A DNA stretch of 64,000 nt from JABDIY01 sp963803845 (GTDB lineage Bacteria; Actinomycetota; Acidimicrobiia; Acidimicrobiales; SZUA-35), in assembly GCA_963803845.1 (NCBI GenBank), contig CAWDNZ010000005.1, positions 620,001 through 684,000 on the forward strand, given 5' to 3'. Of the stretch, positions 42,573 through 50,608 are shown one piece after another (the first letter of the stretch is position 1; each line of letters starts with the position of its first letter). Position numbers and translations under genes: made by a program. The notes below the pieces were generated by a model. That model ran no database searches and was not told the DNA's origin. It saw only the letters and a program-made list of their open reading frames with translations.

Positions 42573-43916
42573 TTACAGCAGAGCTTCGGCTTTGCCCTGG
42601 AGATCGGCGAGGATGGCGTCGACGTTCCCCGGGTCGGCCAAGAAGTCAGCGAACGCCTGGCCCGCTTCGTCGGCAAATGCCGGCAGCGTGTCTCGGTTCA
42701 GGAACTGCGTCACGTTCTTGGCACCCTGCACCATGGCTGACGATTTGAGCTGCAGGGCGGTGTAGCTAGCGGTGTTGGCTTTGCTGCTGGCTCCCTGGAC
42801 TCCACTATCGACTGCAATGAACGCGTCCTGGGCCAGAGCGGTTCCCATGTGGGCCGCGAGTTCCCTGGCGGCTGGTTCGTTCACTGGTTCGGCGACCACG
42901 ACCCATCCGTCGATCGGCGCTTCCACCGTGTCCAGGCCGTGCTCATCGTTGAGGACCGGGAAAGGGAAGAAGTCCAAGTCTTCCAGGTCTGCCTCCGGGA
43001 ACTGACCGCTCACGAAACCACCAATGGTCATCATGGCGGATTCGCCGCTCACGAGGGTCGCCGCGGCATCCTCCCAGGTGCGACCGTTGGCGTCGGACTG
43101 ATGGTAGGGGAGCAGCTCGGCCCATCTGGCGAACACGTCTTTGGTTCGCTGATCGGTCCAGCTCTCCCTTCCCTGAACTAGATCGATGTGGTACTGGTAG
43201 CCGTTCAAACGGAAGTTCAACTGGTCGAACGTGCCCTGGGCCGGCCAGAAACCGTCATTGCCCAAGGCGAACGCAGTGACCCCGAGACCGTCGAGGGTTT
43301 CGCACAGTGCCAGCAGCTCATCGTACGTCCCGGGTGGGGTCGCTCCTACGGACTCCCACACGCTCTTGCGATAGTAGACGCCCCAGCTGTAGAAGAACGA
43401 CGGCACGAAGTACTGCTTCCCGTCGTAGGTGGAGGCCGCCTTGAATCCCTCGGACTGTTCGTCGTCGAGGCTCTCGGTCCAGATATCGCTGATGTCCAGC
43501 AGCAGTCCGGCCGACGCAAGCGGTGTCAGGCGGTTCGAGGCGAACCACGAAGCCACATCCTCTGAGGGATCCTGCATGTAGCCGACGATCTGTTGTTCCC
43601 AGGTGTTGTGGTCCACCTCGTTGAATTCGATCGTGACGTCCTTGTTGGGGAAGACAGCGAGAGCAGCCTTCAGCGCATCGTTTTCCCGTTCGTTGGAGTA
43701 GTTGGATCCAATGCGGACGACTCCAGAAGCTGCCGCACCACCGTCGCCACTGCCATCGTCGCCTGTGCTGGCTGGCTCGTCACTGCCGCAGGCAGCGAGG
43801 ACGCCACCGAGAGCGGCGACGCCACCGAGCGCAGCAGCACCCTTGATGACATTGCGACGGCCGAGGACGGACTCGACCTTTGAAGGACTAGGAGACTGTT
43901 GGGTTTCTTCAGTCAT
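42573..43916 (-). CDS. sugar ABC transporter substrate-binding lipoprotein, Tat-type signal
   Basis: The 447-aa extracellular solute-binding protein (family 1) carries GRRNVIKGAAALGGVAALGG then VLAACGS: a twin-arginine motif and a lipobox, so export is probably by Tat with lipid anchoring. A Ser/Gly/Asp linker leads to the binding domain (VRIGSNYSNEREND... VDHNTWEQQIVGYMQDP... FYSWGVYYRKSVWESVG... MMTIGGFVSGQFPE). It should deliver an alpha-galactoside or related glycoside to the permeases. GGGGAG (43926-43921) four bases upstream sets the ATG. The divergent gene is a DeoR-type repressor. Confidence 0.9.
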   Translation of the reverse strand: MTEETQQSPSPSKVESVLGRRNVIKGAAALGGVAALGGVLAACGSDEPASTGDDGSGDGGAAASGVVRIGSNYSNERENDALKAALAVFPNKDVTIEFNEVDHNTWEQQIVGYMQDPSEDVASWFASNRLTPLASAGLLLDISDIWTESLDDEQSEGFKAASTYDGKQYFVPSFFYSWGVYYRKSVWESVGATPPGTYDELLALCETLDGLGVTAFALGNDGFWPAQGTFDQLNFRLNGYQYHIDLVQGRESWTDQRTKDVFARWAELLPYHQSDANGRTWEDAAATLVSGESAMMTIGGFVSGQFPEADLEDLDFFPFPVLNDEHGLDTVEAPIDGWVVVAEPVNEPAARELAAHMGTALAQDAFIAVDSGVQGASSKANTASYTALQLKSSAMVQGAKNVTQFLNRDTLPAFADEAGQAFADFLADPGNVDAILADLQGKAEALL

Positions 43917-43934
43917 ATTTCTCCCCTGATCTCT

Positions 43935-43949
43935 AGGCGCACTGCGCCT
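43935..43949. promoter_or_regulatory. 15-bp palindrome in the binding-protein leader
   Basis: AGGCGCACTGCGCCT (arms of 7 bp around one base) lies 19 bases before the binding-protein ATG, in the 5' leader. It may be an operator or a leader hairpin. Confidence 0.4.
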
Positions 43950-44110
43950 GGACTTCCGCCGAAGCGCTTACGCATTCGACGTCCCGCACCGTGCGGACAA
44001 TCCCACAGAATCTTTCAGATTCGGACGCCTTCGTCAAGTACCCGACGCGGACAGATTCACCGCTGAGCCGTTGAATTGCCGTAATGCGGGCGGTTCCCGG
44101 AGATCGCTTG

Positions 44111-44282
44111 TGTTCTCCGACGTTGTTCGCCATCATTCATCACTGTGTTCGATAATGTTCAGATCGTTGTCAGGTCCTTACGGGACTTCGGCCACACTCG
44201 ACCGAAGTCCGCTGCCTATGCAGCGTGGCCTTTGACGGCTGATTGTGGTGGTGTGTGCTATCGCTTTTCAATCGTGTTCGAT
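44111..44282. promoter_or_regulatory. putative DeoR-type operator region with repeated TGTTC
   Basis: The divergent gap between the binding-protein gene and the deoR-like gene (43917-44317, no reading frame that looks real) holds five TGTTC pentamers on the plus strand (44111, 44124, 44146, 44156, 44275), two as TGTTCGAT, and an inverted repeat GGACTTCGG / CCGAAGTCC (44183-44191 / 44202-44210). Direct and inverted repeats of this sort are typical of DeoR/GlpR-family targets. Binding is inferred, not shown. Confidence 0.4.
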
Positions 44283-44317
44283 TGGGCTTGGATGCCTTGG
44301 TCCCCAGAGGGAACCTG

Positions 44318-45082
44318 ATGTTGGCCCGCCGTAGACATGACGAAATCGTGAAAATCCTTCGAAATTCTGGAGTCGTCCGGGTCTCGCTGCTCGCAACGGA
44401 GCTTTCGGTGTCCGAGATGACGATTCGTCGGGACCTCGAACTTCTGGAACGCGTGGGGCTCGTGGAGAAGTTTCATGGCGGAGCCATTCTGGTGGGCCGA
44501 CCAACAACGGACGAACCGGGTTTCGATGTGAAACGCAGGATGCAGACGGGTGTGAAGGAGGCGATCGCCCAAAAGGCCGCGTCGCGGGTGCGTCCCGGCA
44601 GCTCGGTTGGGCTCACCGCCGGAACAACCACGTGGATGCTGGCGAAGTACTTGGATATGCGGCCATTGACGGTCGTCACCAATTCGATCTCGGTGGCCGA
44701 AGTCCTCTATCCCGCCGCATCACCGTCGTTAGACGTGGTGCTGACGGGCGGGGTGAGGACGCCATCCGACGCTCTTGTTGGGCCGGTAGCGGTGGCCAGC
44801 CTCTCTTCGTTGCATGTGGATGTTCTGTTCATGGGGGTTCATGGAATGACCGAACGGGCGGGATTCACCACTCCCAATCTCCTGGAGGCTGAAACCAACC
44901 AGGCGTTCATACGGGGTGCGGCCGAACTGGTGGTGGTGGCCGACAATACAAAATTCGGGGTCACCGGCCTCAGTACCATCTGTCCGCTTGAGCGCGCTGA
45001 TGTACTCATTGTGGACTCTGAGCTTGACCCCGCGGCCGCTGAGGTGCTGAGGTCACGCATAGGAACCGTCGAATTGGTCTGA
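44318..45082 (+). CDS. DeoR/GlpR-family transcriptional repressor
   Basis: The 254-aa regulator has an N-terminal helix-turn-helix (RRRHDEIVKILRNSGVVRVS, then ATELSVSEMTIRRDLELLE, the DeoR signature) and a C-terminal sugar-phosphate isomerase-like sensor domain (SSVGLTAGTTTWMLAKYL; TVVTNSISVAEVL; FMGVHGMTERAGF; ADNTKFGVTG). It would bind a sugar phosphate and release DNA. The start is ATG 44318, with GAGGG (44307-44311) upstream; the longer frame has no support. It faces the sugar transporter genes, whose control I infer. Acetoacetyl-CoA synthetase follows on the same strand, 24 bases on. Confidence 0.88.
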   Translation: MLARRRHDEIVKILRNSGVVRVSLLATELSVSEMTIRRDLELLERVGLVEKFHGGAILVGRPTTDEPGFDVKRRMQTGVKEAIAQKAASRVRPGSSVGLTAGTTTWMLAKYLDMRPLTVVTNSISVAEVLYPAASPSLDVVLTGGVRTPSDALVGPVAVASLSSLHVDVLFMGVHGMTERAGFTTPNLLEAETNQAFIRGAAELVVVADNTKFGVTGLSTICPLERADVLIVDSELDPAAAEVLRSRIGTVELV

Positions 45083-45106
45083 GGACCGGAAAGAAGACTC
45101 TGGAAC

Positions 45107-47065
45107 GTGACCGCAGCCAACGAACTGTCCGAGCTCCTCTGGACGCCAACGCCGGAGAGGATCGAGCGGTCCCACATGGACCGTTTCCGGCGCGCAATCA
45201 AGCCCGAGTTGGTGGACAGTGATGAGCTCTGGAAATGGTCCGTGGAGCACCCCGGTGAATTCTGGCGATCGGTCTGGAACTACTGCGGGGTGGTGGGTGA
45301 CCCGGGCGAACGAGACGTTGCGCCGACCAACGATTTCTGGAAATGGCGGTTCCTTCCAGATGCCAAGCTCAACATGGCCGAGAACCTCCTTGCACCACGC
45401 ATCGGGGCCGGACCAAATGCGATCATCGCAATAGCCGAGGACGGTTCAACCGACGTCTGGTCGTGGGAACGACTCCGCTCCGAGACCGCCGCCGCGGCGG
45501 ACTGGTTGCGGTCGGTCGGGGTGGAAAAGGGTGACTGTGTGGCCGCATGGATGCCGCACCTGCCGGAAACGGTGGTGCTGTTCCTTGCCGCCGCTTCCAT
45601 CGGGGCGGTCTACACCACGACGTCGGCCGATTTCGGTGTTGATGGTGTTGTGGACCGTTTCGGTCAGACCACACCCAAAGTGCTGCTTGCCGCCGATGGT
45701 TACACCTATGGCGGCAAGCCGTTCGGATTGGGCCAGCGGGCCGCCGACATTGCCGCCGCTCTGGAATCGGTAGAACACGTCCTAGTTGTCCAAGGGCCGT
45801 CGGGTTCGGGGACACCGGTCGGCGAGACCACTGCGGCCGTGCATCGTTGGGACGATGCGGTTGGAGGATTGCGGGGCGCGGAACTCAGTTTCGAGCAACT
45901 GCCAACCGATCACCCGATGTACATCCTGTACTCCTCCGGTACCACCGGGAAACCCAAGTGCATCGTCCACCGCACCGGCGGGGTCTTGTTGAAGCACCTG
46001 AGCGAACAGCAACTGCATTGCGACCTTCACGCCGGTGACATCATGTTCTACTTCACAACATGCGGCTGGATGATGTGGAACTGGCTTGTCAGCGGCTTGG
46101 CTACCGGCGCCACGATTGTGCTGTACGACGGCAACCCGGTGTACCCGTCGCAGACGCGACTATTTGAAGAAGCGGAGAAGCACCGCTTCAGTCTCATGGG
46201 GGTATCTGCGAAATTCATCGACGGCGCTTTGAAGGCGGATCTGACTCCCGGCACGTCCTTCGACCTCTCCTCGGTCCGAACCATCTGCTCCACTGGGTCT
46301 CCGCTGAGCAACGACGGGTTCGGGTGGGTCTACGACTCGGTGGCTCAAGACGTTCATCTCGGATCGGTCAGTGGGGGCACGGATCTCTGTGGTTGTCTGG
46401 TTGGGTGTGACCCCACCAAACCGGTGGTGGTGGGCGAGCTACAGGGCAAGTTCCTCGGAATGGATATCAACATTTTCGATCCCGACGGTCAGCCGATCAC
46501 CGAGCTTCACCAGAAGGGTGAACTGGTCTGTACCACCCCGTTCCCGTCGATGCCGCTGCACTTCTGGGACGACCCCGACGATGTCCGCTACCGAGCCGCC
46601 TACTTTGATCGGTTCCCCAACACGTGGGCCCATGGTGACTTTGCCAGTTGGGAAGCCGGGGGCGGGATCGTGATTCACGGCCGGTCCGATGCCACGCTGA
46701 ACGCTTCGGGAGTTCGCATCGGTACCGCCGAGATCTACAACGTGGTGGAGCAGCTTCCCGAAATCGCCGAGGCCATCGCCATTGGCCAACAATGGGACAA
46801 CGACACCCGAGTGGTCCTCTTCGTTCGGCTTGCCGAGGGTGCTGTTCTGGATGACGATTTGGAACGAAAGATCCGCACAGAACTCCGCACCAAACGTACG
46901 CCCCGACACGTGCCCGCCATCATTCGGGCGGTGCCGGACATTCCCCGCACCCGTTCGGGCAAGATCACCGAACTGGCGGTCACCGACGTTGTTCATGGCC
47001 GCCCGATCAACAACACCGAAGCCCTGGCCAACCCCGAATCACTCGAACACTTCACCCTGGACTAA
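45107..47065 (+). CDS. acetoacetyl-CoA synthetase
   Basis: The 652-aa enzyme joins acetoacetate to CoA with ATP. The N-terminal ANL cap includes FWRSVWNYCGVVG and KWRFLPDAKLNMAENLL, typical of AacS. AMP-binding motifs: YILYSSGTTGKPKCIVH, TTCGWMMWNWL, SVSGGTDLCGCLVG, WAHGDFASWE, HGRSDATLNASGVRIGTAEIY, and the catalytic lysine in RTRSGKITELAV. The C-terminus ends DVVHGRPINNTEALANPESL, the usual AacS tail. It points to use of acetoacetate as a carbon source or for polymer/lipid synthesis. GGAAAGAAG precedes the GTG start. Confidence 0.92.
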   Translation: MTAANELSELLWTPTPERIERSHMDRFRRAIKPELVDSDELWKWSVEHPGEFWRSVWNYCGVVGDPGERDVAPTNDFWKWRFLPDAKLNMAENLLAPRIGAGPNAIIAIAEDGSTDVWSWERLRSETAAAADWLRSVGVEKGDCVAAWMPHLPETVVLFLAAASIGAVYTTTSADFGVDGVVDRFGQTTPKVLLAADGYTYGGKPFGLGQRAADIAAALESVEHVLVVQGPSGSGTPVGETTAAVHRWDDAVGGLRGAELSFEQLPTDHPMYILYSSGTTGKPKCIVHRTGGVLLKHLSEQQLHCDLHAGDIMFYFTTCGWMMWNWLVSGLATGATIVLYDGNPVYPSQTRLFEEAEKHRFSLMGVSAKFIDGALKADLTPGTSFDLSSVRTICSTGSPLSNDGFGWVYDSVAQDVHLGSVSGGTDLCGCLVGCDPTKPVVVGELQGKFLGMDINIFDPDGQPITELHQKGELVCTTPFPSMPLHFWDDPDDVRYRAAYFDRFPNTWAHGDFASWEAGGGIVIHGRSDATLNASGVRIGTAEIYNVVEQLPEIAEAIAIGQQWDNDTRVVLFVRLAEGAVLDDDLERKIRTELRTKRTPRHVPAIIRAVPDIPRTRSGKITELAVTDVVHGRPINNTEALANPESLEHFTLD

Positions 47066-47082
47066 CCGCACACCCTTCGCTG

Positions 47083-47294
47083 AAATTCCTGTTGATAGCT
47101 ACATTGAGTGTGGTTGGGAACAGGAATTACACCTGATTGTGGTCATCAACAGGAATTTGAGCGGGTTTACGCCTAGGTACGAATCCGCCGACGGGTAGTC
47201 GGAACGGCCGCAGTGCTCAAATTCCTGTGTGGAACCACATTCGTGGAAAATTCCTGTCAGTAGCCACACGAAATGTGGCTGTCAACAGGAATTT
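47083..47294. repeat. palindromic AACAGGAATT element, three hairpin units
   Basis: Six copies of AACAGGAATT/AATTCCTGTT-type arms lie at 47083-47093, 47119-47128, 47148-47158, 47219-47228, 47248-47257 and 47284-47294, in alternating orientation. Units 47083-47128 and 47248-47294 each fold back on themselves; in the second, inner arms AGCCACA/TGTGGCT continue the stem around a CGAAA loop. The third and fourth copies pair across an AACAGGAATTTGAGC / GCTCAAATTCCTGT inverted repeat. They fill the gap between the acetoacetyl-CoA synthetase and homoserine kinase genes. Confidence 0.85.
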
Positions 47295-47333
47295 GGGATG
47301 CCCGGAAGGTTGGGAACTCTAGGCTTGAGGCTC

Positions 47334-48158
47334 GTGACCATCGTTCGAGCCCCCGCATCCTCGGCCAATCTGGGACCGGGATTCGACGTGCTCGGTCTGG
47401 CGCTGGACCGGTACGCATACGCCAGCGACGAGGGCGACGAAGGCGGGTCTGCGGACCACTGCTGGGACAACCACATCGCTCGCATCGCTTTCGAACGCGC
47501 CGGCGGCAAGGGTGATGTCTGGTTTCGCTTCGAGTTTCCGCCCGCCCGGGGAATGGGCTTCTCCGCCGCAGCGCGAGCCGCAGGGGCGGGGCTGGCCTTC
47601 GCCCAGCAGGGTGCCGAGACCGAGGATCTCCAGAACGAGACGTATCGGATCGTGTCCGAGTTGGAGGGTCATGCCGACAACGCCGCCCCCGCTGTCTTCG
47701 GCGGGATTCACGTAGTTACGTCGGAGGGTTGCCACCGACTAGCTGCCCAGCTGCCGGGAGAGCTGCTCGTCTGGGTTCCGCACGAGGCATCCACGTCCAC
47801 CGACGAGAATCGCGCCACGCTCACGCCCACCGTCGCTCGGGAAGACGCAGTGTTCAATCTGGGACGGTTGGGGCTTCTTCTAGCGGCGTTGTACGAGCAG
47901 AACATCGATCTGCTCCATCAGGCCACCGGCGATCGCTTGCATCAGGCTGGTCGCTTCGCATTGCAGCCGCTCTCGGCCAAAGCATACGAAGCAGCGATTG
48001 GGGCTGGCGCGGCTGCGGCATGGCTGAGCGGTTCGGGCCCCTCTGTTGGCATTGTGGCGCACCCCGGTCGGGCGCACAGAATCGAAACCGCACTGCCCAC
48101 CGCTGGCGCTTTGCTTCACGTAGCCACAGACCTTGCCGGCACAATCGAGGTCCTGTAG
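47334..48158 (+). CDS. thrB: homoserine kinase
   Basis: The 274-aa GHMP-family kinase phosphorylates homoserine in threonine synthesis. RAPASSANLGPGFDVLGLAL is the family N-terminus, the ATP-loop region is PPARGMGFSAAARAAGAG (a variant of P-x-x-x-G-L-G-S-S-A-A), and the C-terminal AAWLSGSGPSVGIV is motif 3. I start it at GTG 47334, with TAGGCT (47320-47325) eight bases upstream; the frame is open further upstream, but that part reads through the palindromic repeats. Threonine synthase and homoserine dehydrogenase are not adjacent. It converges on the FAD oxidoreductase gene over repeat cluster 3. Confidence 0.88.
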   Translation: MTIVRAPASSANLGPGFDVLGLALDRYAYASDEGDEGGSADHCWDNHIARIAFERAGGKGDVWFRFEFPPARGMGFSAAARAAGAGLAFAQQGAETEDLQNETYRIVSELEGHADNAAPAVFGGIHVVTSEGCHRLAAQLPGELLVWVPHEASTSTDENRATLTPTVAREDAVFNLGRLGLLLAALYEQNIDLLHQATGDRLHQAGRFALQPLSAKAYEAAIGAGAAAAWLSGSGPSVGIVAHPGRAHRIETALPTAGALLHVATDLAGTIEVL

Positions 48159-48405
48159 CCGCCGGGCCCGGAGGGATGTTGCGTGTTGAGCAGTCCGGCG
48201 TGGGTGTGTGGGTGGAGTTGTTGTGGCGCCGGGTAGGCGAGGCTCTGTGCCGGCGAACGGCCCCCGGAGGGGACTGCCCTGAGCAGTCCGGCGTGGGTGT
48301 GTGGGTGGAGTTGTTGTGGCGCCGGGTAGGCGAGGCTCCGTGCCGGCGAACGGCCCCCGGAGGGACAGAAATCGTTCAGCCAGCTGACATCGCGCCGCAG
48401 GCTCA
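48159..48405. repeat. modular CCCCCGGAGGGA repeat cluster 3
   Basis: A 93-bp-period direct repeat (48187-48271 and 48280-48364) of TGAGCAGTCCGGCGTGGGTG..., hairpin block GCGCCGGGTAGGCGAGG/CTCCGTGCCGGCG and the core CGAACGGCCCCCGGAGGG, preceded by a partial core at 48160-48177 and followed by a CAGCTGACATCGCGCCGCAG block (48381-48401). The gap lies between the convergent ends of thrB and the FAD oxidoreductase gene. Confidence 0.9.
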
Positions 48406-48413
48406 CGATCTTG

Positions 48414-49550
48414 TCATCTAAAACGGTCGGGGAGCAGGGCGGTTAGGTCGACGTTGGCCAAATCAGCGGGTAGGGGCGCTCCAGAAGTCAGCAGGGCCGT
48501 GAGTTTTCCCGCCGCGGGGGACGTTTGGATTCCGGTTCCGCCTTGGCCAACGCACCAGATGAAGCGTCGGTTCTTGGGGTCGGGACCGATCACCATGGAC
48601 TCATCCGGAGCGAAGGTGCGCAGTCCCGCCCACGACGATGCCACCGACCTGATCTGTAGTCGGGTGTATTGGTTGATGATGTCGATCGCCCTGGCAATAT
48701 CCACTTCCTCGGGCCGGGCGTCCATCGGTTCCGAAGGTGTCTGATCAGCGGGAGAGCACAGGAATTGCGTCCCGTCGGGCTTCACATACCAGTCATGCGC
48801 CACGTTGATGAGCATCGGCCACTCGGCAGACTGCGACATGTCGGCGTGAGGCAAAGCTGACCCGTTCACCATGAATGCGGTCCGGCGGCGCGGCTGTAAA
48901 CCCACCGGTTGAATCCCGGCGGTCATCGCAACCACGTCACCCCAGGCTCCGGCGGCATTGACGAGGTAGTCGGCAACGATCGGCCCGGTGGTCGTATCAA
49001 CTGACCAACGATCGGCCAAGGGCGTGGCGGCGTTCACCTTCGTGGAGGTAGCGATCGTGCCGCCGTTGCGTTTGATCATCCGGACATACGCCTGATGGGT
49101 GGCAGCGACGTCGATATCGAACGACCCCTCCTCGATCATCACGAAGGCGGTTGACTCGGGATCCACCCCCGGATTGAGTTCGGCGGCCGCCTCCGGAGTC
49201 AATTGGCGACCGGGTGGGATCGATGCTTGTCCCGCCGCCAGCAACTCCTTGAAACCCTCCTCCTGGTGCTCGGTCCCCAGTAGCAGGACGGCCCGGTCAT
49301 GGAGAAGCGCCCCATCCACCAGACCTTCAGGCGGAGAACGGAGGAAATTGAAGCTGGCTTTTGTCAGCGCCCTGACGGCTGGCTCACCGTAGTTTTGAAT
49401 CCATTGGGCCGCCGATCGGCCGGTGGTGTGGTGGGCCAGGTTTTGTTCCTGTTCCACCATCGCCACATGAAGCTCCGAATTCTCGGAAAGGAATGCAGCT
49501 GCGCTGGCTCCGGCGATTCCACCGCCAACGACCACGACTGTTTCAGTCAT
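48414..49550 (-). CDS. FAD-dependent oxidoreductase (DAO family)
   Basis: The 378-aa flavoprotein has the N-terminal dinucleotide fold VVVVGGGIAGASAAAFL, the second FAD contact MVEQEQNLAHHTTGRSAAQW, and the C-terminal ATP-like flavin region IWCVGQGGTGIQTSPAAGKL. HHTTGRSAA resembles D-arginine dehydrogenase and related D-amino-acid/glycine oxidases; the substrate is unknown. The ATG at 49550 is chosen because TAGTCT (49562-49557) ends six bases before; an in-frame GTG lies six bases upstream. Confidence 0.87.
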   Translation of the reverse strand: MTETVVVVGGGIAGASAAAFLSENSELHVAMVEQEQNLAHHTTGRSAAQWIQNYGEPAVRALTKASFNFLRSPPEGLVDGALLHDRAVLLLGTEHQEEGFKELLAAGQASIPPGRQLTPEAAAELNPGVDPESTAFVMIEEGSFDIDVAATHQAYVRMIKRNGGTIATSTKVNAATPLADRWSVDTTTGPIVADYLVNAAGAWGDVVAMTAGIQPVGLQPRRRTAFMVNGSALPHADMSQSAEWPMLINVAHDWYVKPDGTQFLCSPADQTPSEPMDARPEEVDIARAIDIINQYTRLQIRSVASSWAGLRTFAPDESMVIGPDPKNRRFIWCVGQGGTGIQTSPAAGKLTALLTSGAPLPADLANVDLTALLPDRFR

Positions 49551-49624
49551 AACCACAGACTAGAAGAGTCATGCCGTTGCGAAAGAGTTGATGCCGGGCT
49601 CGTTGGGTAGCCCATACTGTCTCC

Positions 49625-50572
49625 GTGGAAATGGATGAAACCCGACCGTCTGGGACAGCCTCAGGCGCGCGTCTCTCGGTTTTGGCGAAGGCGTTGATCA
49701 TCGTGGGATCGCTCCTCTGTGCCGCCATATTTTTCGGCGCACTGCTCGCCGCCTATCTTGCCTCTGCCGACACTCAAGAGTCTTCGTCATCAGCGCAACC
49801 AACGACGGCGATCGAAAGCGATCAGTTCCGTTGCGATCCCGAAGTGATCGGTGAGGACGACGGTCCGGTGGTGGCGGTCTATGAGGTCAATGGTGCTTCT
49901 CTGGGTTCGTTGTGTTTCGGATGGGCCAATTCCGCGGTGGTGAACGCGTGGGCGGCGCTCGAAGCGGTGGCGCCCTCCCCGTTCCTTGACTCGGTGGTCT
50001 CGCTGGCGGGATATGACTTCGATGGGCCGGTAGACACGATGGCTTTCGCCGGTCCGATCGATTTTCGGGGCGTTGACTTCACCGTGGCCCTCGAGGTTGA
50101 CGCCGCAGTTGCCGATCCCGATGAACTGCGCCTCACCATGATGCACGAACTCGCTCACGTCTTCACTCAGGATTCCTCGCAGTTCTCGGTCGGAGCGGCA
50201 CGAAAAGACTGCGAGACGTTTTTCAACGGTTTTGGGTGCTTCGGTGAAGACAGCTACTTGAATCTCTGGGTACACCGTTTCTGGGATAGCGCCGCAATCG
50301 ACTCCCTTCCCCGGGACGGCAGTCCCGATCAAGATGCCGGCGATGAGCGATGCCTCGACGACGCGGCCTTCCCCGGTTCCTATGCTGCGTCCCACCCGGA
50401 GGAAGATTTTGCCGAGTCCTTTGCGGCATTTGTGTACGGCGTTCAAATGCCAGAAGAGGTGCAACCTCGATTGGATTTCTTCACCGAGTTTCCCGAGCTT
50501 GCCGAATTCCGATCAAACGCGGGCGAGGCTGGTTTGACCAATCTGCCCAACAATTACGACGAGTGCGGCTAG
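49625..50572 (+). CDS. membrane-anchored protein with HExxH zinc-protease motif
   Basis: The 315-aa protein has one N-terminal membrane helix (AKALIIVGSLLCAAIFFGALLAAYL), so most of it should lie outside the cell. The sequence MMHELAHVFTQD (about residues 174-185) carries the zinc-binding H-E-x-x-H motif, and HPEEDFAESFAAFVYG (about 258-273) offers a glutamate-rich helix as a possible third ligand. Cysteines at RCDPEV, SLCFGW, KDCETF, GCFGED and ERCLDD may form disulphides. I infer a gluzincin-type metallopeptidase; no known family is recognised. GTG 49625 or ATG 49631 may be the start; TACTGT (49615-49620) lies just upstream. Confidence 0.65.
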   Translation: MEMDETRPSGTASGARLSVLAKALIIVGSLLCAAIFFGALLAAYLASADTQESSSSAQPTTAIESDQFRCDPEVIGEDDGPVVAVYEVNGASLGSLCFGWANSAVVNAWAALEAVAPSPFLDSVVSLAGYDFDGPVDTMAFAGPIDFRGVDFTVALEVDAAVADPDELRLTMMHELAHVFTQDSSQFSVGAARKDCETFFNGFGCFGEDSYLNLWVHRFWDSAAIDSLPRDGSPDQDAGDERCLDDAAFPGSYAASHPEEDFAESFAAFVYGVQMPEEVQPRLDFFTEFPELAEFRSNAGEAGLTNLPNNYDECG

Positions 50573-50608
50573 CTCGTTCCCTCCTGGCGCGAAGTACCGT
50601 CCATTGCC

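Noticed and set aside
43933..44136. 67-aa minus-strand frame in the divergent sugar-transporter gap
   Set aside because: No ribosome site or domain-like pattern, and it overlaps the likely promoter and operator region.
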